Notes: generated by a model from the sequence alone, not told the origin. DNA of 64,000 nt from Bradyrhizobium sp. CCBAU 53340 (GCF_015291645.1 NZ_CP030055.1:6510001-6574000), one strand, 5' to 3'; shown: positions 34,017-43,156, counted from the first letter of the stretch. Made by a program: numbers and translations.

Positions 34017-34250
34017 ATGGTCCAGGTCTACTTTCACTGCTCCAACACCGAGGGCACGCTGATCGACCGCTACGGCGCCGCCGTCGCCAATCTGACCGAG
34101 GCGCGCGACCGTGCCGCTCAGATCATGAATTCGATGATCCAGACGCCCGGCAGTGAGGACTGGCGCGACTGGGTGATCCATGTCGCCGACGACGACGGCG
34201 AGGAGATCTTCGATCTCCCCTTCACCGCCATGCTCGGCAAGCCCCATTGA
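34017..34250 (+). CDS. DUF6894 family small protein
   Basis: A 77-residue protein with the pattern of DUF6894: VQVYFHCSNTEGTLIDRYGA at the start, an alpha-helical middle (TEARDRAAQIMNSMIQ) and WVIHVADDDGEEIFDLPF at the end. The family is small, common in Rhizobiales and without assigned function. The ribosome-binding site AGAGGAGG is very strong. A 58-residue gene follows after 9 bp, probably in the same transcript. The 200 bp upstream shows no further gene; it must contain the promoter shared by position with the divergent sugar dehydrogenase. Confidence 0.85.
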   Translation: MVQVYFHCSNTEGTLIDRYGAAVANLTEARDRAAQIMNSMIQTPGSEDWRDWVIHVADDDGEEIFDLPFTAMLGKPH

Positions 34251-34259
34251 GGTGATGTC

Positions 34260-34436
34260 ATGCTGTTCGCTTCCCTGACCCTCTTCCGCCAGCCCCTCAC
34301 CTTCGTCGCCACCAAATGGCAGACGCTGATCCGGGTCGCCGGTGATCCCTACCGCCCCGAGCTGCATTACATGCGCGGGCCTGGCCCGAAATGGCGCGCC
34401 AAATATCAGGCCAGCCGCGTGAACCGCGGGCTCTGA
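34260..34436 (+). CDS. 58-residue hypothetical protein
   Basis: Starts at ATG 34260 with GAGGTGA just upstream, 9 bp after the DUF6894 stop. The product begins MLFASLTLFRQPLTFVATKW and ends AKYQASRVNRGL. It is basic (many Arg/Lys, Trp) with no signal peptide or Cys. The strong ribosome-binding site and spacing argue for a real gene co-transcribed with DUF6894. I do not recognise the family and assign no function. Confidence 0.6.
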   Translation: MLFASLTLFRQPLTFVATKWQTLIRVAGDPYRPELHYMRGPGPKWRAKYQASRVNRGL

Positions 34437-34481
34437 GCTCGGCGGCTTTTGCTGCTTTCCTGCGAGTCTCCTCCTCAACAT

Positions 34482-34500
34482 GGCCGGGCTTGACCCGGCC
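34482..34500. terminator. hairpin between convergent genes
   Basis: GGCCGGG-CTTGA-CCCGGCC forms a 7-bp perfect stem with a 5-nt loop followed by TTGTTGCGTTT. It lies between the end of the 58-residue gene and the end of the enoyl-CoA hydratase gene, so it can serve as an intrinsic terminator for the rightward transcript. Confidence 0.6.
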
Positions 34501-34529
34501 TTGTTGCGTTTAGGAGCTGGCCCCGCTCC

Positions 34530-35303
34530 TCACCTCCCCGTGAACTTCGCCTTCCGCTTCTCAACGAAGGCCTTGCGGCCCTCGATGGCATCGGCACTTG
34601 TGCGGATCGTGGCCTGAAGCTCGATCTCGCGACGGAACTGGGCCTCGTAGCTCGCGTGCTCACTCTCTTCGAGAAGCGCGCGGGTCGCGACCAGGGCGCG
34701 CGTCGGCCCCTCCGCCAGGCGGCGCGCCAGCGTCAGCGCCTCCTCCATCAGCCGCTCGTCGTCGACGACCTGCCGCACCAGACCGATCTGCTGGGCGCGT
34801 TCGGCCGTGAGCGGCTCGTTCAAAAGCATCAGCTCGAGCGCACGCTGCCGGCCGATCAGCCGCGGCAACAGCCAGGTCGATCCGAGGTCGGGCACCAGCG
34901 CAATGCGGCTGAAGACTTGAATAAAATTTGCCGAACGCGCTGCAACAATGATGTCGCCGGCCATCGCCAGGCTGAAGCCGCCCCCGGCCGCGACGCCGTT
35001 GACGGCAACGACGACGGGCACGCGGCACTCGCGCAGCGCCTTGAAGGCCGGCCAGTACAAGCGCATGACGCCTGCCGCGAGGTCCTCGCCCAGCGCACCG
35101 GCTGCCTTCAAATTCTGTCCCGAGCAAAAACCGCGTCCGGCACCGGTGAGGATGAGGGCACGGACCGCGTCATCCCCGGTCATCTCGGCGACCCCCGTCG
35201 CGAGCGCGCCGAGCAGGTCCGGCGTCATCGCGTTCAGGCTTTCAGGCTCGTCGAGCGTCAAAATCCCGACAGCGCCATCCCGCGCCTGTTTCACACCTGC
35301 CAT
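34530..35303 (-). CDS. enoyl-CoA hydratase/isomerase family protein
   Basis: About 257 residues, crotonase fold. The oxyanion-hole strand RALILTGAGRGFCSGQNLKA is near residues 47-66, and GVAAGGGFSLAMAGDIIVAA near 104-123. FIQVFSRIALVPDLGSTWLL, near 128-147, holds the Asp of the DLGSTW block seen in hydratases of the PaaG/PaaF kind; Glu residues at the usual hydratase positions are not both present, so isomerase activity is possible. It hydrates or isomerises acyl-CoA thioesters in beta-oxidation-type routes. The start at 35303 has GGGAGAGG upstream. The preceding gene is divergent with 116 bp between starts. Confidence 0.88.
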   Translation of the reverse strand: MAGVKQARDGAVGILTLDEPESLNAMTPDLLGALATGVAEMTGDDAVRALILTGAGRGFCSGQNLKAAGALGEDLAAGVMRLYWPAFKALRECRVPVVVAVNGVAAGGGFSLAMAGDIIVAARSANFIQVFSRIALVPDLGSTWLLPRLIGRQRALELMLLNEPLTAERAQQIGLVRQVVDDERLMEEALTLARRLAEGPTRALVATRALLEESEHASYEAQFRREIELQATIRTSADAIEGRKAFVEKRKAKFTGR

Positions 35304-35419
35304 GTCGCCTCTCCCTTTCGATGTTCTCGTTGCCGGCAATGTGTCATCCTTCGTGGGCTCCGCCAATGACGGAGCGTCAAGGTCAGCGCAACAAAGCCAA
35401 AGCAAGCACAAGCGACACC

Positions 35420-37009
35420 ATGCCTCATCAGTTCAGCCTCAACCAAATCGTCCGCAAACCCGCCGTGAAATCCAAGGGCGGCATCGTGGCTTCGCAATCG
35501 CGGCGGGCGGCCGAGGTGGGAGCGCAGGTGCTGGCGGCAGGCGGCGACTGCGTCGACGCAATCGTGGCGACGACCTTCGCGCTGAACGTGCTCGAGCCCT
35601 GGAATAGCGGCATCGGCGGCGGCGGCGCGATGGTGCTCTACCGCGCCAAGGAAAATCGCTACGAGGTGATCGACTACGGCATGTGCGCGCCGCAAAGCCT
35701 GCGCGCCGCCGATTATCCCATCACCGGAGACCGCGTCGCCACCGACCTGTTTCCCTGGCCGCGCGTGAAGGACGATCGCAACGTGCACGGTCCCGCCGCG
35801 ATCGCGGTGCCTGGTGTCGTCGCCGGCATGGAGGAGGTGCACCGTCGCTACGCCAGGATGCCGTGGAAGGACCTGGTCGAGCCGGCAGCGAAACTCGCCG
35901 GCGAAGGCCTGCTGGTCGACTGGTGGACCGAGCTGACCATCACGGGCTCGGCGGCGGACCTCCGGCGCTACCCCGCGAGCGCCGCCATGTTCTTGAAGGA
36001 CGGCCTGCCTCCCAGCCCACCCTGGAGCATCGAGGCTGAGATCCGGCTGCCGCAGGACAATTTGAAGGCGACGCTGTTGCATCTTGCCGAGGCCGGGCCG
36101 CGCGATTTCTACCAGGGCGATCTCGCCAAGAGCATCGCGTCCGACATCAAGGCCGATGGCGGCTCGCTGTCGGTCGAGGATCTCGCCGCATTCCGCGCCC
36201 ATCTGCGCGAGCCGCTGGCGATCCCGTATCGCCGCGGCAAGGTGCTGGCGACGCCCGAGCTCACGGCCGGCCCGACCATGGCGCACGCCCTTCGCCTGTT
36301 GCAGGCGAGCCTGAAACCGGCGAGCGCGCCGGATGCGGCCGCCTACCTAGAATATGCCGCCGCACTGCAAGCCGCCTTCCGCGAGCGGCTCAAGGACATG
36401 GGCGATGCCGACGGCAAGCGCTCGCTCGGCGCCGAGTATCTGGCGCCGGCCTGCACCACGCATTTCTCCGTGGTCGACCGCGACGGCAATATCGCAGCAG
36501 TGACGCAGACGCTGCTCTCCTCGTTCGGCTCGAAATATGTGACGCCACACAGCGGCATTCCCATGAACAACGGCATCATGTGGTTCGATCCAACGCCGGG
36601 CAGCACGAATTCACTCGCCCCCGGCAAGCGCTGCCTCTGCAACTACACGCCTGTCATCGCCGAGACCGGGGACGGCAAGCGCCTTGCGGTCGGCGCCTCC
36701 GGCGGCCGCCGCATTCTGCCTTCCGTCATGCAGCTCGTGTCCTTTGCGATGGATTTCGGCATGGACCTCGATGCCGCCATCCACCAGCCCCGCATTGATT
36801 GCAGCGAGGGCGCGATCGTGCTCGGCGACATCAGGCTGCCGACGGATGTGCGCAAGACGCTCGCCGCACGCTTCGATTACAGGGAAGCGCCGGTGCAGAC
36901 GCTGCCGATGAAGTTCGCCTGCCCGAGCGTGGTGATGCGCGATGGCGACGTCAATTCCGGCGCGGTCGAGATCTTCCAGCCCTGGGCCGATGCGGTGGCG
37001 GAAGGCTGA
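35420..37009 (+). CDS. gamma-glutamyltransferase family protein
   Basis: About 529 residues of the Ntn-hydrolase fold. GGDCVDAIVATTFALNVLEP and the glycine-rich SGIGGGGAMVLY are near residues 40-72. The autoprocessing site is TTHFSVVDRDGNIAAVTQTL, whose first Thr (residue 346) would become the N-terminal nucleophile of the small subunit. PHSGIPMNNGIMWF and VGASGGRRILPSVMQ follow. No signal peptide is evident at ATG 35420, unlike periplasmic GGTs, so it may be cytoplasmic. It could act on gamma-glutamyl compounds, which suits the amine catabolism genes beyond it, but the substrate is unproven. Confidence 0.88.
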   Translation: MPHQFSLNQIVRKPAVKSKGGIVASQSRRAAEVGAQVLAAGGDCVDAIVATTFALNVLEPWNSGIGGGGAMVLYRAKENRYEVIDYGMCAPQSLRAADYPITGDRVATDLFPWPRVKDDRNVHGPAAIAVPGVVAGMEEVHRRYARMPWKDLVEPAAKLAGEGLLVDWWTELTITGSAADLRRYPASAAMFLKDGLPPSPPWSIEAEIRLPQDNLKATLLHLAEAGPRDFYQGDLAKSIASDIKADGGSLSVEDLAAFRAHLREPLAIPYRRGKVLATPELTAGPTMAHALRLLQASLKPASAPDAAAYLEYAAALQAAFRERLKDMGDADGKRSLGAEYLAPACTTHFSVVDRDGNIAAVTQTLLSSFGSKYVTPHSGIPMNNGIMWFDPTPGSTNSLAPGKRCLCNYTPVIAETGDGKRLAVGASGGRRILPSVMQLVSFAMDFGMDLDAAIHQPRIDCSEGAIVLGDIRLPTDVRKTLAARFDYREAPVQTLPMKFACPSVVMRDGDVNSGAVEIFQPWADAVAEG

Positions 37010-37136
37010 GCAGCCGCGGGACAAGCACGCGCCAGCGATAACGACCCGCCGATCAATGCGAGACGATACCAGCGCTCGTTGAGCGAGCGCGCAGCTGCTT
37101 ATCTGCGCGAGCGCCACGACTTCCCCACATTTGCAG

Positions 37137-37161
37137 GGAACTTGCCTGCTCACAATTCGTT
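37137..37161 (+). promoter_or_regulatory. EcfG-type general stress response promoter
   Basis: GGAAC (37137-37141), 16 nt, CGTT (37158-37161) is an exact match to the alphaproteobacterial EcfG consensus GGAAC-N16/17-CGTT. It lies 51 bp upstream of the small His/Gly-rich secreted protein gene, at the expected distance for its transcription start. Confidence 0.7.
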
Positions 37162-37212
37162 CATCGAACGGACAAATGCGCTCACCCTGAATTGGATTCA
37201 CTGGAGGACACG

Positions 37213-37422
37213 ATGAAAAAACTCGCGCTCGCCGCATCGCTGATCGTTGCGGCCGGCCTCACGCTTACCAGCCCTGCGCTCGCCAAGGGCGGTCACGGAG
37301 GCGGACATGGCCACGCGATGGGCCATTACCATGGCACGCCGCCCGGATGGTCGCATGGACGCAAGGTCGGTTGGCGCGGTCACGGGTGCCCACCAGGCCT
37401 GTGGAAACAAGGCCGCTGCTGA
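37213..37422 (+). CDS. small secreted Gly/His-rich protein
   Basis: A 69-residue protein starting at ATG 37213 with TGGAGG upstream. A signal peptide (KKLALAASLIVAAGLTLTS, cleavage after LA-K) precedes a mature part of about 45 residues. It is rich in Gly and His (GGHGGGHGHAMGHYHG) and ends GCPPGLWKQGRC with two Cys that may form a disulfide. It is probably a periplasmic protein, possibly metal binding, induced in stress through the EcfG-type promoter upstream. I do not know a characterised homologue. Confidence 0.75.
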   Translation: MKKLALAASLIVAAGLTLTSPALAKGGHGGGHGHAMGHYHGTPPGWSHGRKVGWRGHGCPPGLWKQGRC

Positions 37423-37446
37423 CCTTCAATCCGCAATTCACCCACA

Positions 37447-37470
37447 GCGCCGCCCCTCAGAAGGCGGCGC
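37447..37470. terminator. terminator hairpin between convergent genes
   Basis: GCGCCGCC and GGCGGCGC form a perfect 8-bp stem around an 8-nt loop, followed by CTTCTTC. It lies in the 53 bp between the small secreted protein gene and the convergent oxidoreductase gene and can serve both. Confidence 0.7.
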
Positions 37471-37475
37471 CTTCT

Positions 37476-38762
37476 TCATAAGCCGAGCCGGTCCCGCACG
37501 CGGCCCGCGATCACAGCTGTCGTTACGCCAACCGGCCAGAACGCGTGCATCGGGATCGGCTTGATGCCAGTGATCGGCATGTCGATCTCGGCCTTGGCGC
37601 CACCGATCAGTCGACGCGCGAGTTGGGCACCCATCGCGGTCGAGAGCGCGACGCCGCGACCGTTGCAGCCGAGCGAGATCAGGATGCTTTCGGCCGGCTC
37701 GTGCACGTGCGGATAATGATCGCCGGTGATGGCGAGCCGGCTGTTCCAGCCGTGAGTCCAGGCCACGCCCTTGAGCTGTGGCCATAACCGCTCGGCGTAA
37801 CGCATGAGATAGGCGACGTCTGTGGGCGACTTGATCCAACGCATCGGGCCGCGGCCGCCCATCAACAGGCGGTTCTGCTGGTCGATGCGGTAGTAGACGG
37901 TGATGTGACCGCTCTCGTAGAGCACGGGACGCGTCGGCATGATCGAGCGTGCGATCTCGTCGGAGAGCGGCGCGGTCGCGGCAATCGAGGAAAACACCGG
38001 CACGATGGTGCGGCGGAGCGCTGGCCAGAGATCGCCGGTGAAACCGTTGGTCGCAAGCAATACCTTGTCGGCGTGCACGACTGCACGCGGCGTCTCGATG
38101 CGCCAGCGGCTGCCCTCGCGACGCAGCGACAGTGCCGGCGTCTCGCCATGGACCTTCACGCCGACGGAAATGGCCGCGCGCGCGAGGCCGCGGGCATAGC
38201 TGAGCGGATGCAGATCACCGCCGCGGCTGTCCAACATGGCGCCGATGTAACGGTCGGTTCCGGTCATCTCGCGCACCTGCTCGCGATTCAGATACGACAC
38301 CGGCATGCCGCGACGGATGCATTGCTGCGCGGTCTTCTCGATCGCGGCAGCGCTGGCCTCGTTGTAGGCCGCGCGGAGCGTACCGTTCTGCCGGGCTTCG
38401 CAGGGAATCTGGTAGCGGCGGATCAGATCGTGCGTGAAGTTCGGCGTGCCGTAGGAAAACGCGATCATGCGGCGGCCGAGCTCGGGGCCGAAATCGGCCT
38501 CGATCTGATCGGGGTCGTGCTTCAAGCCGGGATTGGTGTGGCCGCCATTGTTGCCGGACGCGCCCCAGCCCGGCTCCTGAGCCTCCAGCACCAGTGCCTC
38601 GACGCCCTGCTCGGCCAGATGCAGCGCCGTGGACAAACCAGTGTAGCCACCACCGACGATCGCGACGGAAACATTCTTGTCCGTGTCGAGCGGCGGCGTC
38701 GCAACCGGCGCGACGGCGGTGTCGGCATAGAGCGATGGCGGCAGAGGCAGGCGCGTCGTCAT
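37476..38762 (-). CDS. FAD-dependent oxidoreductase, DAO family (PuuB-like)
   Basis: A 428-residue flavoenzyme. The FAD-binding motif VAIVGGGYTGLSTALHLAEQG is near residues 33-53 and ends in LVLEAQEPGWGASGNNGGH, typical of D-amino-acid-oxidase fold proteins that oxidise C-N bonds. The spacing and the ASGNNGGHTNPG block resemble gamma-glutamylputrescine oxidase and related amine oxidases. It is followed on the same strand by a polar amino-acid ABC importer whose ATPase gene starts upstream of it. Together with the PuuR-like regulator this suggests uptake and oxidation of an amine or amino acid. The exact substrate is not assigned. Confidence 0.86.
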   Translation of the reverse strand: MTTRLPLPPSLYADTAVAPVATPPLDTDKNVSVAIVGGGYTGLSTALHLAEQGVEALVLEAQEPGWGASGNNGGHTNPGLKHDPDQIEADFGPELGRRMIAFSYGTPNFTHDLIRRYQIPCEARQNGTLRAAYNEASAAAIEKTAQQCIRRGMPVSYLNREQVREMTGTDRYIGAMLDSRGGDLHPLSYARGLARAAISVGVKVHGETPALSLRREGSRWRIETPRAVVHADKVLLATNGFTGDLWPALRRTIVPVFSSIAATAPLSDEIARSIMPTRPVLYESGHITVYYRIDQQNRLLMGGRGPMRWIKSPTDVAYLMRYAERLWPQLKGVAWTHGWNSRLAITGDHYPHVHEPAESILISLGCNGRGVALSTAMGAQLARRLIGGAKAEIDMPITGIKPIPMHAFWPVGVTTAVIAGRVRDRLGL

Positions 38763-38774
38763 GAAAGAGCCCGG

Positions 38775-39506
38775 TCAGAGCGGATGCAGCACACGGCGCA
38801 GAAAATCCTGCGTGCGTGGATGCTGGGGTTGATTGAGCAGCGTCTTGGCCGGCCCCTGCTCGACGATGACACCGCCGTCGATGAACAGCACGCGATCGGC
38901 GACGTCGCGAGCAAAGCCCATCTCATGGGTGACAACGACCATGGTCATGCCGTCGTCGGCGAGCTTGCGCATCACACCGAGCACGTCGCCGACCAGCTCG
39001 GGATCGAGCGCGGAGGTCGGCTCGTCGAACAGGATCGCCTTCGGCTGCATGGCGAGGGCCCGCGCGATCGCGACACGCTGCTGCTGACCGCCGGAGAGCT
39101 GCGGCGGATGCGCATCGGCCTTCTCGGCGAGGCCAACCTGGGTGAGCAGCGCACGGCCGCGCTCGAGCACCTGCGCACGCGGCTCCCTCTTCACGAACAG
39201 CGGCCCCTCGACGACGTTTTCCAGTACGGTCCTGTGCGGGAACAGGTTGAAGCGTTGGAATACCATCGAGACTTGGGTACGGACCTTCACGATCGAGGGC
39301 GCATCGCGATCGACCTTGAGGCCCTCGACGCTGATCTCGCCGCGGTCGTAGCTTTCGAGCCCATTGATACAGCGCAGGATGGTGGACTTGCCTGAGCCCG
39401 ATGGCCCGATGATGCAGACCACCTCGCCCTTCTGCACGGAGGCAGATATGCCCTTGAGCACCTCGACCTTGCCAAAGCTCTTGTGGACGTCGCTCAGCTC
39501 GATCAT
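38775..39506 (-). CDS. polar amino-acid ABC transporter ATPase (GlnQ/HisP-type)
   Basis: A 243-residue ATPase with an intact Walker A (GPSGSGKST, near residue 34), signature [19 protein letters not shown] near 136, Walker [18 protein letters not shown] near 158 and H-loop [17 protein letters not shown] near 190. The ALDPE sequence and length are those of the polar amino-acid uptake family. It overlaps the permease gene by 4 bp and lies 12 bp upstream of the DAO-family oxidoreductase gene, so binding protein, permease, ATPase and oxidase form one operon on the minus strand. Confidence 0.93.
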   Translation of the reverse strand: MIELSDVHKSFGKVEVLKGISASVQKGEVVCIIGPSGSGKSTILRCINGLESYDRGEISVEGLKVDRDAPSIVKVRTQVSMVFQRFNLFPHRTVLENVVEGPLFVKREPRAQVLERGRALLTQVGLAEKADAHPPQLSGGQQQRVAIARALAMQPKAILFDEPTSALDPELVGDVLGVMRKLADDGMTMVVVTHEMGFARDVADRVLFIDGGVIVEQGPAKTLLNQPQHPRTQDFLRRVLHPL

Positions 39507-40156
39507 TTCTTGCCGACCCGCTTCTCGAAGTGACGAACCAGCAGGATCAGCGGGATGCTCATGGTGAGATACATCAGCGCCACCAGCGTGAACACGTTGG
39601 TGTTCTTGAAGGTCGAGGAGGCAATCAACTTGCCTTGAAGGGCGAGCTCAGCGACCGTGATGGTCGAAGCCTGCGAGGAGTCCTTCAGCATCATGATCAT
39701 GACGTTGCCGTAGGGCGGCAGCACGATGCGCACGGCCTGCGGCAGCACCACGCGGCGCATGGTCAACCACCAGCCCATGCCGATCGACTGCGCCGCCTCG
39801 ATCTGGCCCCTGTCGATGGCCTCGATGCCGGCGCGGAAGTTCTCCGCCTGGTAGGCCGAGTACGCAATGCCGAGGCCAAGGATGGCAGCCTGCAAGGCTG
39901 ACAGCGTGACGCCGAGATCGGGCATCACAAAGTAGAGGTAGAACAACAGCACGATGATCGGGATGCCGCGGATCACGTTGATTAGGCTGGCGCTGAGCAT
40001 CGACAGCGCCTTGATGCCGGAGACCCGCATCATCGCCCAGATCAGGCCAAGCACCGTCGAGAGCAGCAGCGAGCCGATGGTGACGATGATCGTCAGCGCG
40101 ACGCCGTTCATCAGGATCGGGAAGAACTCGGCGGTGTCGTGCCAGAAGCCTTTCAT
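39503..40156 (-). CDS. polar amino-acid ABC transporter permease
   Basis: A 217-residue membrane protein of the HisMQ/GlnP class with about five hydrophobic segments. The permease loop reads [20 protein letters not shown], then [12 protein letters not shown] near residues 120-151, an EAA-type ATPase contact. A single permease gene suggests a homodimeric channel. It overlaps the ATPase gene by ATGA, and the binding-protein gene is 34 bp upstream. Transport substrate is probably an amino acid or related amine; the neighbouring oxidase is the best clue. Confidence 0.92.
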   Translation of the reverse strand: MKGFWHDTAEFFPILMNGVALTIIVTIGSLLLSTVLGLIWAMMRVSGIKALSMLSASLINVIRGIPIIVLLFYLYFVMPDLGVTLSALQAAILGLGIAYSAYQAENFRAGIEAIDRGQIEAAQSIGMGWWLTMRRVVLPQAVRIVLPPYGNVMIMMLKDSSQASTITVAELALQGKLIASSTFKNTNVFTLVALMYLTMSIPLILLVRHFEKRVGKK

Positions 40157-40190
40157 CGGGTAACCTTCGATGAGTCGTTATCAGCCTCTA

Positions 40191-40949
40191 TCAACCTTGC
40201 GCCTTCTGGCCCCATTTCTCGAGGATCTTGTCGATCGTGCCGTTGGCCTTGAGCTTCGCCAGCGACGCGTTGATCTTCGCAAGCAGCGCGGTCTCGCCCT
40301 TGCGCACGCCGATGCCGACCGAGCCGATGGTGACGGGCTTGTAGCCGTCGACGAGCCGCACCTCGGGAAAGCCGCCCTGCTTTAGATTGTAGGCGAGGAT
40401 CGGATAGTCGGCGTAGCCGGCCTTGAGGCGGCCAGTGTTCACGTCGCGCAGGATGTCGGGGATAGTGTCGTACGCCTTCACGTCGGCAAACAGGCCGGTC
40501 TTCTTCAACGCATCGACGAAGGCCGTGCCGACTTGCGCGCCCACAGTCTCCCCCTTCAGATCGTCCTGTGTCGTATAGGCCTTGGTGTCGGTCTTCGGCA
40601 CGACCAGGCCTTCGCCATAGGTGTAGATCGGGTCGGAGAAATCGACGACCTCCTTGCGCGGTGCGGTGATGAACATCGCGGCGGCGATGATGTCGATCTT
40701 GCTCGAGGTCAGCGAGGGGATCAGCGCCGAGAACTGCATCGGCTCGATCTGCACGTTGAGGCCGGCATCCTTGCCGATCTCGGTGATGAGATCGACCATG
40801 ATGCCCTGGATGGTGTTGGTCTTGGTGTCGAGGAAGGTGAAGGGAATGCCCGTCGGCGTCGACCCGACCTTCAGCACCTGCTGTGCCTGAGCCGGCATCA
40901 TCGCTGCTATTGCGAGCGCCGCGACCGCGGCCAGACCAAAACGCTTCAT
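40191..40949 (-). CDS. amino-acid ABC transporter substrate-binding protein
   Basis: A 252-residue periplasmic binding protein (SBP family 3). The signal peptide is KRFGLAAVAALAIAAMMPAQ. Mature sequence VLKVGSTPTGIPFTFLDTKT and MVDLITEIGKDAGLNVQIEP is typical of the family. FSDPIYTYGEGLVVPKTD near 110-127, VGAQVGTAFVDALKK near 138-152 and DYPILAYNLKQGG near 188 shape the ligand cleft. It is the first gene of the importer/oxidase operon and is divergent from the XRE-cupin regulator, with 161 bp between, which is presumably its controller. Confidence 0.93.
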   Translation of the reverse strand: MKRFGLAAVAALAIAAMMPAQAQQVLKVGSTPTGIPFTFLDTKTNTIQGIMVDLITEIGKDAGLNVQIEPMQFSALIPSLTSSKIDIIAAAMFITAPRKEVVDFSDPIYTYGEGLVVPKTDTKAYTTQDDLKGETVGAQVGTAFVDALKKTGLFADVKAYDTIPDILRDVNTGRLKAGYADYPILAYNLKQGGFPEVRLVDGYKPVTIGSVGIGVRKGETALLAKINASLAKLKANGTIDKILEKWGQKAQG

Positions 40950-41030
40950 CGCATCCCCCTTTGGGTCCGGCCGTTGTCGGCGCTCGCACGTCCTGATCGC
41001 AGACGTTGCGGACCGACCCGTTTCGGCCTA

Positions 41031-41096
41031 TTTTCACCAATATGAAAATTTGGCCACACTTTCATCGACGACGCAAGTGGTTTTCATGCACATGAA
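41031..41096. promoter_or_regulatory. two inverted repeats in the divergent regulator/importer promoter region
   Basis: TTTTCA-N6-TGAAAA at 41031-41048 and TTCATG-CA-CATGAA at 41083-41096. Both contain a TTTTCA/TTCA-type half site, and they flank the space between the importer operon (leftward) and the XRE-cupin regulator gene (rightward). They are good candidates for the regulator's own operators. An additional TTTCAT at 41070-41075 lies between them. Confidence 0.5.
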
Positions 41097-41110
41097 GGAA
41101 GCGGTTTGAC

Positions 41111-41779
41111 GTGAGCGGTGGCAAAAGAATGCGCAAACCGGCCGCGGCGAAGCCGGCCAGGAATGGCAATACGCGCGGGAAGAAGGCTACCGCGAAGCCA
41201 GCGGAGCCGGCAATGGACGTCACGGTCGGCCGCCGCATCCGGGATCTCCGGCGCGTCAGGCAGTTCTCGCTCGAAACGGTTGCAACGCGCACCGAGCTTT
41301 CGATCGGCTTCCTCAGCCAGATCGAGCGCGGCCTGTCGTCGCCCTCCTTGCGCGTGCTGGCGACGCTCGCCGACGTGCTCGGCGTCGGCATCGCCGCGTT
41401 GTTTGGCGCCAGCCCGAGTGCCGACGGCACATCCGATCAGGTCGTCACGCGCGGACTGCAACGGCCCGAGTTGAAGCTTTGGCGCACCGGCGTCTCGAAA
41501 CAGCTGCTGAGTCCGGCGAGCGCCGACAACAAGCTCAACCTGTTCCTGGTGCATCTGGAGCCCGGCGGCTCCGCCGGCGACGAGCTCTACACCCATGACG
41601 GCGAAGAGGCCGGCCTCGTGCTCGAAGGCGAGATGATGCTGACGGTGGACAGCGAGACGTGGTCGCTGAAGACCGGCGACAGCTTTCGTTTTGCCAGCCG
41701 CAGGCCACATCGGTTTTCCAATCCGGCGCAGGATGCGAAGGCCGTGGTGCTGTGGGTGAATTGCGTGACGGGGGCGTAG
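41111..41779 (+). CDS. XRE-family regulator with C-terminal cupin (PuuR-like)
   Basis: 222 residues. A basic, Ala/Lys-rich lead of about 35 residues is followed by an HTH_3 domain (VGRRIRDLRRVRQFSLETVA, then LSIGFLSQIERGLSSPSLRV, about 38-90). A C-terminal cupin barrel (about 130-220) includes HDGEEAGLVLEGEMMLTVDS and GDSFRFASRRPHRFSNP. This architecture is that of PuuR-type regulators, in which the cupin senses a small metabolite, often an amine. It is divergent from the importer/oxidase operon and probably controls it. GTG 41111 is the outer start; ATG 41129 is possible. Confidence 0.9.
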   Translation: MSGGKRMRKPAAAKPARNGNTRGKKATAKPAEPAMDVTVGRRIRDLRRVRQFSLETVATRTELSIGFLSQIERGLSSPSLRVLATLADVLGVGIAALFGASPSADGTSDQVVTRGLQRPELKLWRTGVSKQLLSPASADNKLNLFLVHLEPGGSAGDELYTHDGEEAGLVLEGEMMLTVDSETWSLKTGDSFRFASRRPHRFSNPAQDAKAVVLWVNCVTGA

Positions 41780-41790
41780 GCTCTCTCCCA

Positions 41791-41877
41791 CGTCATTGCG
41801 AGCGAAGCGAAGCAATCCAGAGTCTCACCGCCGAGGCAGTCTGGATTGCTTCGTCGCAAGAGCTCCTCGCAATGACG
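41791..41877. repeat. palindromic intergenic repeat, copy 2 of 3
   Basis: Same outer arms (CGTCATTGCG / CGCAATGACG) and inner arms (GAAGCAATCCAG / CTGGATTGCTTC) as at 29595 and 62098. It fills the gap between the convergent regulator and D-amino-acid dehydrogenase genes and may act as a bidirectional terminator. Confidence 0.85.
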
Positions 41878-41890
41878 AGGGGATAAAGTC

Positions 41891-43156
41891 TTACCCAAAC
41901 CGGTGCTGATACCGGTCCACGGTCAGCTCGCTCACATCGACCTCAGGCTTCCTGCCCGAGAGCATATCCGCAAGCACGCGCCCCGAACCGCAGGACATGG
42001 TCCAGCCGAGCGTGCCGTGGCCGGTGTTGAGGTGGAGATTGGCATACTTCGTCGGGCCAATCACGGGCGGGCCATCCGGCGTCATCGGACGAAGACCGCT
42101 CCAGAACGTTGCCTTCGACAGATCGCCACCGCGCGGGAATAGATCGGTCAGCGAATGGTCGAGCGTGGCGCGGCGCGCCTCATAGAGCTTGGTCGAGAAA
42201 CCGGAGATTTCAGCGGTGCCGCCGACACGGATGCGATTGCCGAGGCGCGTGATCGCGACCTTGTAGCTTTCGTCCATGACGGTCGATTCCGGCGCGCCGG
42301 AGGCCTCCTTGATCGGCACCGTGATCGAATAGCCCTTCACCGGATAGACCGGCAGCGAGATCCCGAGCGGCGCGACCATCCGGGACGAATGGCTTCCGAG
42401 CGCAAGCACGTAACTGTCGGCCTGCAACAGGCCTGCGCCGGTCGCGACACCGCTGACGCGCCCGCCGTCGGTCTCGATGCGGTCGATGCCTGTGTTGAAC
42501 AGGAAGCGCACGCCAAGCGCCTGCGCATGCTTGGCCAGCGCCTGGGTGAACATGTGGCAGTCACCGGTCTCGTCCTGCGGCAGGCGAAGGCCGCCGACGA
42601 ACTTTTCCTTCACGCCCGCAAGCGCCGGCTCGACCGCGATGCAGCCTTCGCGGCTCAGCGTCTCGTAAGGCACGCCGTACTGCTTGAGCACGGCGACGTC
42701 TTCGCCGGTGCCGTCGAGCTGCGCCTGGTAGCGGAACAGCTGCAGCGTTCCTTTCGAACGTTCGTCATATTGAATGCCGATGTCGCGGCGCAGATCGCGC
42801 AAGGAATCGCGGCTGTATTCCGCGATCGGAATCATCCGGCTCTTGTTGACCGCATAGCGCGCGCTGGTGCAATTGCGCAGCATCTTGAGCAGCCAGACCC
42901 ACATCACAGGGTCGATCTTCGGCCGGATCACCAGCGGGCCGTGCTTCATCAACAGCCACTTGACCGCCTTGACCGGCACGCCGGGGCCGGCCCATGGCGA
43001 AGAATAGCCGGGCGACACCTCGCCGGCATTGGCAAAGGAGGTCTCCAGTGCTGGCTCCGCCTGACGGTCGACGACCGTCACCTCATGGCCGGCACGGGCG
43101 AGGTAGTAGGCAGAGGTGACACCGATGACACCGCTGCCGAGGATCAGAACTTTCAC
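41891..43156 (-). CDS. dadA: D-amino-acid dehydrogenase
   Basis: A 421-residue FAD enzyme with the DadA N-terminus [20 protein letters not shown] and [20 protein letters not shown], followed by [20 protein letters not shown] (about 45-65). The C-terminal FAD region [20 protein letters not shown] and [20 protein letters not shown] is near 345-390. All hallmark blocks are intact. It oxidatively deaminates D-amino acids, D-alanine best known, passing electrons to the membrane quinone pool. An omega-aminotransferase gene lies next on the same strand, with 70 bp between, in a cluster devoted to amine and amino-acid breakdown. No alanine racemase is nearby. Confidence 0.92.
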   Translation of the reverse strand: MKVLILGSGVIGVTSAYYLARAGHEVTVVDRQAEPALETSFANAGEVSPGYSSPWAGPGVPVKAVKWLLMKHGPLVIRPKIDPVMWVWLLKMLRNCTSARYAVNKSRMIPIAEYSRDSLRDLRRDIGIQYDERSKGTLQLFRYQAQLDGTGEDVAVLKQYGVPYETLSREGCIAVEPALAGVKEKFVGGLRLPQDETGDCHMFTQALAKHAQALGVRFLFNTGIDRIETDGGRVSGVATGAGLLQADSYVLALGSHSSRMVAPLGISLPVYPVKGYSITVPIKEASGAPESTVMDESYKVAITRLGNRIRVGGTAEISGFSTKLYEARRATLDHSLTDLFPRGGDLSKATFWSGLRPMTPDGPPVIGPTKYANLHLNTGHGTLGWTMSCGSGRVLADMLSGRKPEVDVSELTVDRYQHRFG

